NCBI GenBank assembly: GCA_915063485.1
Contig: CAJZDJ010000021.1
Location: forward strand, 1 to 23,484
Source of the DNA: an uncultured Actinomyces sp.
Lineage (GTDB): Bacteria > Actinomycetota > Actinomycetes > Actinomycetales > Actinomycetaceae
Length of the DNA: 23,484 nt
Reading direction: 5' to 3'
In this document: positions 1 through 6,381 of the stretch, piece by piece
Layout: the number at the start of each line of letters is the position of its first letter
Position numbering within the stretch: the stretch's first letter is position 1
Translations under genes and position numbers: made by a program
Notes under the pieces: model-generated
What the model was told of the DNA's origin: nothing
Seen by the model: the letters and a program-made list of their open reading frames with translations, nothing else
Database searches by the model: none

Positions 1-3000
1 GCTGCCTGAGCGAGGGCGTGGACGTACCCACGCTGGACGCGGTGCTCTTCCTGTCACCGCGCAAGTCGCAGGTGGACGTCATTCAGGCGGTGGGCCGCGT
101 GATGCGCCGAGCGGAGGGCAAGGACTTTGGCTACATCATCTTGCCCGTGGCTGTGCCGTCGGGTATGTCGCCGGAGCACGCACTGGACGACAACAAGCGC
201 TTCCAGGTCGTATGGCAGGTCCTCAAGGCCCTGCGCGCCCACGACGAGCGCCTCGACGCGGCGATCAACTCGATGGAGCTCAACGGCCAGGGGCCGGAGA
301 ACATCATCGTCGAGCAGGTCTCCCTCGAGAAGGCGAAGAAGCAGGACGATCCGCTCGGCGGCGCTGCGCCCGATGGGGACGAGGCCGGGGCAGAGTCCGG
401 CGCGGACGGGATAGCCCAGGGCATCCAGGGTCAGCTGACACTGCTGCCGTCGGATTGGAAGGAGTCGGTGTTCGGCCGGATCGTGAAGAAGGTGGGCTCG
501 TCCCTGTACTGGGAGGACTGGTCCAAGGACATCGCGACGGTCGCGGAGCGCTACATTCACCTCATCGATCACCTGCTGGAGGATCCGCAGCGCCAGGACG
601 CGTTCCAGGAGTTCGTGAACGCGCTACGCGCAACCCTGAACCCGGCCGTCGACAACGAGTCAGCGGTGGAGATGCTGGCCCAGCACATTCTCACCGCGCC
701 GCTCTTTGACGCGATGTTCCCGGATCATTCGTTCTCAAAGCAGAACCCGGTGAGCCGCGCGATGAACACAATTCTTGAGATGCTCACCGATCATTCGATG
801 ATCGAGAACGAGCGCCGCGATCTAGATGCCTTCTACCGGGCGATGGTCGAGCGCATCGAGGCCGTGCACACCCTGGCGGGCAAGCAGGAGATCATGCGCA
901 CGCTCTACGATCGCTTCTTCTCCCAGGCGTTCCCGCACATGAGCGAGCGCCTGGGCATCGTCTTCACGCCCGTCGAGGTCGTCGACTTCATCATCCGCAG
1001 CGCAGACGACGCAATGCGCACGGCGTTCGGCCAGACCCTAGGGGATCCGGGCGTGGCCATCATCGAGCCCTTCGCCGGGACCGGTACCTTTGTCGCACGC
1101 CTGCTGCAGCTGGGGGTCATCCCGCCCGAGGCCCTAGAGCACAAGTATAAGAACGAGATCTTCGCGAACGAGTTCGTGCTGCTCTCCTACTACATCGCAT
1201 CGATCAACATCGAGCAGGTGTACCACCAGGTGCGCGCCGAGCAGGGCGTGGACGAGGGCTACGTGGAGTTCCCGGGCATGACACTTACGGACACCTTCCA
1301 GCTCCACGAGGGCGATGGCACGATCACCGAGGACTTCGAGGGCCTGGCCGCCAACAACGAGCGCGCGAAGGCGGAGAAGGATTCGGCGATCACGGTAATC
1401 GTCATGAATCCGCCGTACTCGGCGGGCCAGAACAGCGCGAACGACAACAATCAGAACCTGGCGTATCCGCGCCTGGACGCACGTATCGCAGACACCTATG
1501 CGGACCGGTCGTCGGGCGTGAACAAGAACAGCCTGTACGACTCCTACTTCCGCGCCCTGCGCTGGGCCTCGGACCGCATCGGTCAACGCGGCATCATCGC
1601 CTTCGTCTCCAACAGCTCCTTCGTGGATGGCAACTCCGCCGACGGCGTGCGGCTGTCGCTGCAGGAGGAATTCTCCCAGATCTTCATCTACGACCTGAAG
1701 GGGAACCAGCGCACCTCAGGTGAGCGCAGCCGCCGCGAGGGCGGAAAGATCTTTGGCTCCGGCTCTCGCACGGGCGTCGCGATCACCGTCCTTGTGAAGG
1801 ATCCCGCGCACACCGGAACTGCGGAAATCTTCTACGCTGAAGCAAAGGACTACGCAACGCGCCAGGAGAAGCTCGACCAGATCAACTCCTTCGGATCCAT
1901 TGAAGGGATCAGCAGGGAAGACGCATTCCGCTCCATCGCACCGAACCAGCACGGCGACTGGATCAGCAGCCGCGACGAACGCTTCGCTACCTTCCAAGAA
2001 ATCGGAAATAAGGCGCTGAAAGGCAAGGAATCAACGCCCGCACTATTCCGACAGTTCTCTCGTGGACTTGCAACAAGTCGCGACGCCTGGTGCTACAACT
2101 TCTCGCGAGAAGCTGTAGCATCGAACATGCGCCGCATGATCGACAACTACAACGATGAAGTCGACGCTGGAACGAATGTCGACTCACTCGACACTGATCC
2201 CACACGTGTCAACTGGAATCGTCAGTTGCTGCGCGATCTCGCAGCCCGCAAGCATCATCTGTTCGACGACGGCGCACTCCGCTTGAGCGTTTACCGTCCT
2301 TTCTGCACCCAGAGTGTCTACTTTGCGCGCGAAATGAACGACATGATCTACCAGCTCCCGCAGCTATTCCCAACAACAAAGCACTCCAACCTGTGCATCA
2401 CCCTATCAACCGATTATCGAAAAGAATTCACTTCCCTCCTAACAGCTCTTCTTCCTGATCTAAGCACCGTTGCAACGGCCCAGGTGTTCTCCCTGTTCTC
2501 TTGGGAGCCACTCTCCTCCACCTCCGGCGGCGAGCTCGACTTGTTTGCTGACCTGGCGACCGCACCGGAGAGTCAGACAGATGGGGAAGCCACGGCCTCG
2601 TCTCTGGATTTCTCGCGGCCGATCGGCGATCAGATCCCCGTGATCCTGGACGGCTACCACCGCGTCGATAACATCACGGACGCGACCCTGGCCTCGTACC
2701 GCGAGCACTACGGGGATGCAGGGATCACGAAGGAGGACATTTTCTTCTACGTGTACGCGCTGCTGCATCACCCGGAGTATCGGGAGCGCTATGCGGATGA
2801 CTTGAAGAAGATGCTGCCGCACATTCCTCGTGCGACGGGCTTCCACACGTATGCAAGCGTGGGCCGTGAGCTGGCGGACCTGCACGTGAACTACGAGCGG
2901 GTGGAGCCGTATCCGTCGGTGCAGGAGGAGGCGAGCCTGCACGCGCCTGAGGATGCCTGGCAGCGCTATCGGATCGGTACTCGTAAGATGCGTTTCCCCA

Positions 3001-3308
3001 AGCTTGGACGCAAAGAGAAGGACTACACTCGCCTGGAGTACAACGAGTATGTGACTTTGGTGGGCATCCCTGAGCAGGCTCAGCACTACATAATTTCGGG
3101 GCGCAGCCCATTGGATTGGGTGATTGACCGTTATTATGTGAAGACAGACAAAGCCTCTGGGATTGTGAATGATCCGAACGATTTCCTGCGCGAGCAGGGC
3201 CGCCCCGACGCGGTCGTGGACCTCATCAAGCGCCTGGTGACAGTCTCGATGCGCACCCAGGAGCTCCTGTCAACCCTCCCGCCCCTCGAAATCCCGGAAG
3301 GAAAATAA
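1..3308 (+). CDS. Type ISP-like restriction-modification enzyme, C-terminal ~1100 residues (5' end outside window)
   Basis: Single-chain restriction enzyme that would translocate on DNA, methylate adenine and cut; such proteins (LlaGI/LlaBIII type) carry nuclease, helicase, methylase and specificity parts in that order. The reading frame is open from base 3, so the GTG at 18 is not the true start and the nuclease and most of the helicase lie off the left edge. Counting from base 18, the helicase ends with QAVGRVMRR (motif VI, ~residue 24). The methylase has the SAM-binding motif EPFAGTGTF (~350) and the adenine-methylase motif NPPYS (~464). A helical region lies between helicase and methylase. 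Residues ~610-830 should be the target-recognition part; this stretch is visibly less GC-rich than its flanks. The last ~70 codons recur in degenerate form at 4187-4402. A membrane-protein gene starts two bases after the stop. I am sure of the helicase-methylase fusion and fairly sure of the type ISP assignment; the nuclease cannot be seen. Confidence 0.85.
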   Translation, partial: CLSEGVDVPTLDAVLFLSPRKSQVDVIQAVGRVMRRAEGKDFGYIILPVAVPSGMSPEHALDDNKRFQVVWQVLKALRAHDERLDAAINSMELNGQGPENIIVEQVSLEKAKKQDDPLGGAAPDGDEAGAESGADGIAQGIQGQLTLLPSDWKESVFGRIVKKVGSSLYWEDWSKDIATVAERYIHLIDHLLEDPQRQDAFQEFVNALRATLNPAVDNESAVEMLAQHILTAPLFDAMFPDHSFSKQNPVSRAMNTILEMLTDHSMIENERRDLDAFYRAMVERIEAVHTLAGKQEIMRTLYDRFFSQAFPHMSERLGIVFTPVEVVDFIIRSADDAMRTAFGQTLGDPGVAIIEPFAGTGTFVARLLQLGVIPPEALEHKYKNEIFANEFVLLSYYIASINIEQVYHQVRAEQGVDEGYVEFPGMTLTDTFQLHEGDGTITEDFEGLAANNERAKAEKDSAITVIVMNPPYSAGQNSANDNNQNLAYPRLDARIADTYADRSSGVNKNSLYDSYFRALRWASDRIGQRGIIAFVSNSSFVDGNSADGVRLSLQEEFSQIFIYDLKGNQRTSGERSRREGGKIFGSGSRTGVAITVLVKDPAHTGTAEIFYAEAKDYATRQEKLDQINSFGSIEGISREDAFRSIAPNQHGDWISSRDERFATFQEIGNKALKGKESTPALFRQFSRGLATSRDAWCYNFSREAVASNMRRMIDNYNDEVDAGTNVDSLDTDPTRVNWNRQLLRDLAARKHHLFDDGALRLSVYRPFCTQSVYFAREMNDMIYQLPQLFPTTKHSNLCITLSTDYRKEFTSLLTALLPDLSTVATAQVFSLFSWEPLSSTSGGELDLFADLATAPESQTDGEATASSLDFSRPIGDQIPVILDGYHRVDNITDATLASYREHYGDAGITKEDIFFYVYALLHHPEYRERYADDLKKMLPHIPRATGFHTYASVGRELADLHVNYERVEPYPSVQEEASLHAPEDAWQRYRIGTRKMRFPKLGRKEKDYTRLEYNEYVTLVGIPEQAQHYIISGRSPLDWVIDRYYVKTDKASGIVNDPNDFLREQGRPDAVVDLIKRLVTVSMRTQELLSTLPPLEIPEGK

Positions 3309-3310
3309 TC

Positions 3311-4132
3311 ATGGGCGATTCCAAAGAGAAGGTAAACAGCGGCATCATAACATGGCTTCAGGGGTGGTGGTCAGAGAGGTCAGGAGCGTTTAAGTGCTCG
3401 TCATTCGCTCTTATCTGCATCATCATTGTCTTACTGCTACGCCTTGGTAATGCTGGAGGCGACGTGTGGGGCGTAGTCTATCAATTATCCGATACGGTGC
3501 TGCTCACATTGTTTGCCGCGTTCACCGTCAGCTTTGCGTGGGAAGTACTCGGCAAGAATGCACTATTGAGAGAACTTCAGCATCATACCGATAAGGCTTT
3601 CCGAGATGCCGGACTTTCCAACACATTAGCCAATCAGGGGATTTTAGACACCACGACAAATTTTGCACAAGAAATCTCCTGGAGTAAATACATTGCTGAC
3701 GCTGACGAAATCGACGTCTGCTGGTGGGCAGGATACGAATGGCTCCGAGTAAACGCAAATGCCATTAAGGAAGCAATTCAGACTAGACAGGTCCGAATGC
3801 GTTACGTTATCCCTAACCCATATGATGAGAACACGCTCTTCCTGATGGGTGCTTTGTCCGGCGTCACAAACAAAGAATTGGAGAGTGAGTATGACAAAGT
3901 ATCTCAGGAGCTCCACTCACTAGGAAAGCCAGTCGAATTATACAACGTTAGAAAAATCCCACAGTACGGAATGGTCCGACTAGGGCACTGCATTGTATTT
4001 TTTCCATATTCTCACCTCAAGGACCGCCCTAAGAGTAGACCAACCTTCGTTATCGATGCGAATAGCGAACTTGGGAAGTGCTTCCTGAGAGACTTTGATG
4101 CACTTCTTCAGACAGCTGAACGATCTCAGTAG
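3311..4132 (+). CDS. Two-span membrane protein with possible degenerate PLD-like cytosolic domain
   Basis: I do not recognise this 273-residue protein with certainty. It has two hydrophobic spans (residues ~28-45 and ~58-79) with a short loop, then a ~190-residue soluble domain. That domain has alternating strand and helix patterns, for example EIDVCWWAGYEWL (133-145), a helix, then VRMRYVIPNP (161-170), and near the end GMVRLGHCIVFF (220-231). This layout resembles one half of a phospholipase D-type fold in which the HxK motif is replaced by HCIVFF, so it would be non-catalytic or diverged. That comparison is inference. The ATG lies two bases after the stop of the restriction gene with no clear ribosome site of its own, so it is probably translated by coupling. 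It is less GC-rich than the restriction gene and is followed by a duplicated restriction-gene end, both signs of transfer. It may be a membrane effector or accessory factor of the defence locus. Confidence 0.6.
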   Translation: MGDSKEKVNSGIITWLQGWWSERSGAFKCSSFALICIIIVLLLRLGNAGGDVWGVVYQLSDTVLLTLFAAFTVSFAWEVLGKNALLRELQHHTDKAFRDAGLSNTLANQGILDTTTNFAQEISWSKYIADADEIDVCWWAGYEWLRVNANAIKEAIQTRQVRMRYVIPNPYDENTLFLMGALSGVTNKELESEYDKVSQELHSLGKPVELYNVRKIPQYGMVRLGHCIVFFPYSHLKDRPKSRPTFVIDANSELGKCFLRDFDALLQTAERSQ

Positions 4133-4186
4133 CAGAACTTTGAGGTGTTCAGCTTCGCAAATGCTGGCCCTCCTTGACAACAGCAG

Positions 4187-4402
4187 GGGGGTAGAAGTCC
4201 GCTCATCATCAAGGACCTCAACCGCTACCATGTGAAGACGGACAAGGTATCGGGCATCGTCAACGACCCGAACGATTTCCTGCGTGGGCAGGGCCGCCCC
4301 GACGCGGTCGTGGACCTGATCAAGCGCCTGGTGACAGTCTCGATGCGAACCCAGGAGCTAGTAGCCTCTCTCCCCAAGCTGGAGATCCCAGCCAACGCCT
4401 AA
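4187..4402 (+). pseudogene. Remnant 3' end of a second copy of the restriction-modification gene
   Basis: In the frame ending with TAA at 4400-4402 the translation is a close copy of the last ~70 residues of the upstream restriction gene, including RYHVKTDKVSGIVNDPNDF and GRPDAVVDLIKRLVTVSMRT. DNA similarity to 3177-3270 is high, with scattered differences mostly at third codon positions. Homology starts near GRSPL (about 4190). A stop at 4175-4177 and the absence of a start upstream show that it is not an independent gene. It appears to be the original 3' end of the restriction gene, or the end of a related allele, stranded when the membrane-protein gene was inserted. The DNA from 4133 to 4186 has no recognisable feature. 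Confidence 0.85.
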
Positions 4403-4465
4403 CATCAGCCAGGTCTGCGTGGCTATTCTAAGCAGTGCAGGCGTGCTATCTACATGCCTTAATAA

Positions 4466-4511
4466 ATTTAGTGTACGGATCGATAGATAAAATTTCGTAA
4501 ACTCACTAAAT
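4466..4511. repeat. 8-bp inverted repeat upstream of the orphan membrane-anchored gene
   Basis: ATTTAGTG (4466-4473) and CACTAAAT (4504-4511) are perfect inverted copies 30 bases apart. A -10-like TAAAAT (4488-4493) lies between them, in the AT-rich DNA before the gene starting at 4550. This could be an operator flanking a promoter, but no good -35 box is seen at the right distance. The rest of 4403-4549 shows nothing else I can name. Confidence 0.3.
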
Positions 4512-4549
4512 GACACTTTCCAGTTCTTTACAATCAGGAGCTTTTAACC

Positions 4550-5068
4550 ATGGATTGGAATTCAAACATATCAACCACTGTGGCAGTACTGTCCATGTTT
4601 GGTGGAGCGTTTGCCTACTACCAGACACATTTCTCTAAAAAAGCAAAAGCTGACGCCATAAAAAAGCAGAAACTTGCAGATCTAGCAGAACGGCACCTTG
4701 AGGCTATGGATGATAGAACTGGTGTATCCAAGAACCAGATAATACATCCTGAATACATTACAGGGGACAGTAAATCTGAATCATCAGCTTCAGGAATTAC
4801 AAGTCCAGGATCGCAATACGTACATATCGATAGAATTGGCAAGAACGAATTTGTCATTATTAATCAGAAAGATACGCCATTAGTTATTGAATTTGTCCGG
4901 AATAGAGACGAGTTTGTGCGCATCACCCTTAACGATAATTTTGCGATTCAGCCAGGCGGACAGAAAACATTTTTTGCCGTAGGCGCTATGCAAAAGCCTC
5001 TACCTGACAACCTGATTCTTGATGAAACAGGGCAAGATCAACCGCTTCATCTGAAGCTACCACGGTAG
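4550..5068 (+). CDS. Hypothetical small membrane-anchored protein
   Basis: This 172-residue protein is not one I recognise. It has one N-terminal hydrophobic span (about residues 8-24, containing VAVLSMFGGAFAYYQ), then a lysine-rich stretch (29-42) that would favour the cytoplasmic side. A Ser-rich linker follows (~75-86), then a compact domain of predicted beta strands such as FVIINQKDTPLVIEFV and FVRITLNDNFAIQPGG. A ribosome site CAGGAG sits at 4535-4540, nine bases before the ATG, which supports the start. The gene is much richer in A and T than the trp genes to its right and uses different codons, consistent with horizontal transfer. It lies alone between the restriction-gene remnant and a repeat spacer. 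It could be an accessory of the defence locus or an unrelated passenger; no catalytic motif is visible. Confidence 0.6.
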   Translation: MDWNSNISTTVAVLSMFGGAFAYYQTHFSKKAKADAIKKQKLADLAERHLEAMDDRTGVSKNQIIHPEYITGDSKSESSASGITSPGSQYVHIDRIGKNEFVIINQKDTPLVIEFVRNRDEFVRITLNDNFAIQPGGQKTFFAVGAMQKPLPDNLILDETGQDQPLHLKLPR

Positions 5069-5112
5069 TAATGCAGGTATTCCAGCCTATATATCGTAAA
5101 CACATGATATAG

Positions 5113-5271
5113 CTACTTTAAGGCTTCAAAAAGATCCAGCCCACTCTCTACCGAAGTAGAGGCGGACTGAACGATTAGCTCAATCATAGCCCCGCGCAGC
5201 TCTTTGGCATAAGCAAAATCGCCGCCTTTGGCGCCGTCGTTGCTAGAGAGCCACAAAACCGCAGCGCGCCC
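5113..5271 (-). pseudogene. Possible 3' remnant of an unidentified gene
   Basis: On the minus strand a 52-codon frame without a start codon of its own ends with TAG at 5113-5115. Its translation is protein-like, for example AVLWLSSNDGAKGG, then FAYAKELRGAMIELIV, then ESGLDLFEALK. An in-frame TGA precedes it, at the edge of the GC-rich repeat spacer. It looks like the C-terminus of a gene whose upstream part was lost. I cannot name the family, and it could be chance coding potential. Confidence 0.3.
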
Positions 5272-5301
5272 TCACCCCAGCGCGCCCCTCCCCTATGCCC
5301 C

Positions 5302-5391
5302 GCCTCCAGGCTGCGGGGCGAGGCAGCCGCGCTCGCGCCGTCGGCGGTCAGACTGCAGCCCGCCTCCCCGCCAGCCTCCAGGCTGCGGGGC
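5302..5391 (+). repeat. 18-bp direct repeat in GC-rich spacer
   Basis: GCCTCCAGGCTGCGGGGC occurs at 5302-5319 and again at 5374-5391, 72 bases apart. The unit is partly self-complementary (AGCCT...AGGCT, CCCGC-rich). The DNA between is extremely GC-rich with further CCGCCTCC pieces. The stretch 5272-5447 holds this repeat and the leader of the next gene and no other recognisable feature. It may be a small dispersed extragenic element. Confidence 0.55.
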
Positions 5392-5447
5392 TGATCAGGT
5401 ATTAGACTGCACATTAGGCATAATCTCTAGGTAGAAAGAAGGCTCCC

Positions 5448-6041
5448 ATGCCTACCCCTGCAAGTGTGGTAACTGATAAGCGCGTTGCCGTGATGGTGGC
5501 CGATGGGCTTGAAGAGGTCGAGTGCCTGGCGGTGGTGGATGTGCTGTTCCGCGCCGGTATTGGCGCTGACCTGCTGTCCATCTCTGATTCGCTTGAGGTC
5601 ACCTCCTCCCACGGCATCCACTTGCGCTGTGACGCCCTAGCCAGCCAGGTTAACCTCGCCGACTACGCTCTAATGTTCCTACCTGGCGGTATGCCGGGCA
5701 CGCTGAACTTGGGTGCCAGCGCCCTGGTCACTGACGAGGTGCGCCGTCGTAGCGCCGCAGGCCAGCCCCTAGCCGCTATCTGCGCCGCCCCCTCTATCCT
5801 GGCTGAGCATGGCGCCCTGCAGGCCCGCCGCGCCACCGCCAACCCCGGCTTCATGGATGCTATTGCCGCAGGTGGGGCGCTTATGAGTGAGGCTGCGGTG
5901 GTGCGTGACGCTAACTTGATCACTTCGCGTGGCATGGGCACCGCAACTGAGCTGGGTTTTGAGATTATTCGCTTGCTTTTGGGCGACGACGCCGAGCAGG
6001 TGGTGGCCCGCGTCAAGCAGGGCATCGTCTACCAGCGCTAA
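5448..6041 (+). CDS. DJ-1/PfpI-family protein (YajL/DJ-1 branch)
   Basis: This 197-residue protein belongs to the DJ-1/PfpI superfamily, whose members include glyoxalase or deglycase-like enzymes, chaperones and oxidative-stress proteins. The nucleophile-elbow cysteine is C112 in AAICAAPSIL, the pattern of DJ-1 C106. The conserved acidic residue near the N-terminus is E25 in DGLEEVECL, matching DJ-1 E18. FLPGGMPG (78-85) and the C-terminal TSRGMGTATELGFEI match the DJ-1 core. Length is normal for the family. The start is supported by purine-rich AGAAAGAAGG just upstream (5433-5442). It lies upstream of the trp leader in the same direction but about 200 bases before the likely trp promoter, so it is probably transcribed separately. 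Exact substrate is unknown. Confidence 0.9.
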   Translation: MPTPASVVTDKRVAVMVADGLEEVECLAVVDVLFRAGIGADLLSISDSLEVTSSHGIHLRCDALASQVNLADYALMFLPGGMPGTLNLGASALVTDEVRRRSAAGQPLAAICAAPSILAEHGALQARRATANPGFMDAIAAGGALMSEAAVVRDANLITSRGMGTATELGFEIIRLLLGDDAEQVVARVKQGIVYQR

Positions 6042-6070
6042 CGCCTGTTCGCATCAGTACGCATAGCTAG

Positions 6071-6187
6071 CGTCACCGTGCGCGCCCCCTGATCGTCACC
6101 ACGGGCGCAGCGCAGCATCACCGTGCGCACAGTGCCAGCCTCACCATCTGATCGTCACCACGGGCGCAGCTCAGCGTCACCACGGGC
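6071..6187 (+). repeat. Cluster of five 13-bp CRTCACCRYGSGC repeats upstream of the trp promoter
   Basis: Copies lie at 6071-6083, 6094-6106, 6116-6128, 6153-6165 and 6175-6187. Three read CGTCACCACGGGC and two read C[GA]TCACCGTGCGC. Start-to-start distances are 23, 22, 37 and 22 bases. A longer 23-bp unit is identical at 6089-6111 and 6148-6170. The cluster fills the space between the DJ-1-family gene and the trp promoter region. It could be a protein-binding array or simply a decayed duplication. Confidence 0.6.
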
Positions 6188-6206
6188 ATCCTGACAAACT
6201 TAGGTT

Positions 6207-6234
6207 TTTACCTGGGCGTCAAGAATGCTAGGCT
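6207..6234 (+). promoter_or_regulatory. Possible trp operon promoter
   Basis: TTTACC (6207-6212) and TAGGCT (6229-6234) are 16 bases apart and would start transcription near 6241, just before the trp leader peptide. A small palindrome, AGGT-TTTT-ACCT (6202-6213), overlaps the -35 box and could be an operator. Both boxes are weak matches, so the position is tentative. Confidence 0.35.
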
Positions 6235-6255
6235 TACCGCGTGCAGAACGTATCC

Positions 6256-6285
6256 ATGATCCGTGCTTGGTGGTGGCTACCTTAA
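6256..6285 (+). CDS. trpL: trp operon leader peptide
   Basis: The nine-codon frame encodes MIRAWWWLP and ends with TAA at 6283-6285. Three consecutive Trp codons (6268-6276) directly upstream of a hairpin and terminator are the hallmark of a tryptophan attenuator leader, as in coryneform and enteric trp operons. Ribosome stalling at these codons when charged tRNA-Trp is scarce would cover the first hairpin arm. No strong ribosome site is visible upstream, so the leader may be translated from a short or nearly leaderless transcript. Confidence 0.9.
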   Translation: MIRAWWWLP

Positions 6286-6347
6286 CGGGTGAGCCACTTT
6301 CGTGATGCGTTTTAAGTTTTAAGGCTCGCCCTCGCGGCGAGCCTTTT
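6273..6347 (+). promoter_or_regulatory. trp transcription attenuator
   Basis: Arm 1 GTGGCT (6273-6278) overlaps the second and third Trp codons and can pair with arm 2 AGCCAC (6292-6297). Arm 2 also contains GAGCC (6291-6295), which can pair with GGCTC at the start of arm 3 (6323-6327). Arm 3 and arm 4, AAGGCTCGCC (6321-6330) and GGCGAGCCTT (6336-6345), form a perfect 10-bp stem with a five-base loop and a short T run (6344-6347), an intrinsic terminator. This gives the classic alternative folds: ribosome stalled at Trp codons means antiterminator, ribosome at the stop codon means terminator. The T run is short for a terminator, but the stem is very strong. Confidence 0.85.
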
Positions 6348-6381
6348 ACGTTCCGGCTCGCCGCAGGCAAGAAGGAATGTT

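Noticed and set aside
127..709. Long alternative frames inside the restriction gene
   Set aside because: They are Arg/Ser-rich shadows typical of GC-rich coding DNA and overlap a strongly supported gene.
4174..4197. Promoter for the remnant or orphan gene (TTGACA at 4174)
   Set aside because: No -10 box lies at a suitable distance; TAGAAG is only 12 bases downstream.
3311..5068. Known toxin-antitoxin pair formed by the two membrane proteins
   Set aside because: The genes are 417 bases apart, differ in composition, are separated by a pseudogene and show no toxin or antitoxin motif.
5184..5434. Overlapping small open frames on both strands in the GC-rich spacer
   Set aside because: They cross the direct repeats, have low-complexity translations, and lack ribosome sites.
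6071..6187. CRISPR-like array
   Set aside because: Units are 13-23 bases, spacing is uneven, units vary, and no cas genes are present.
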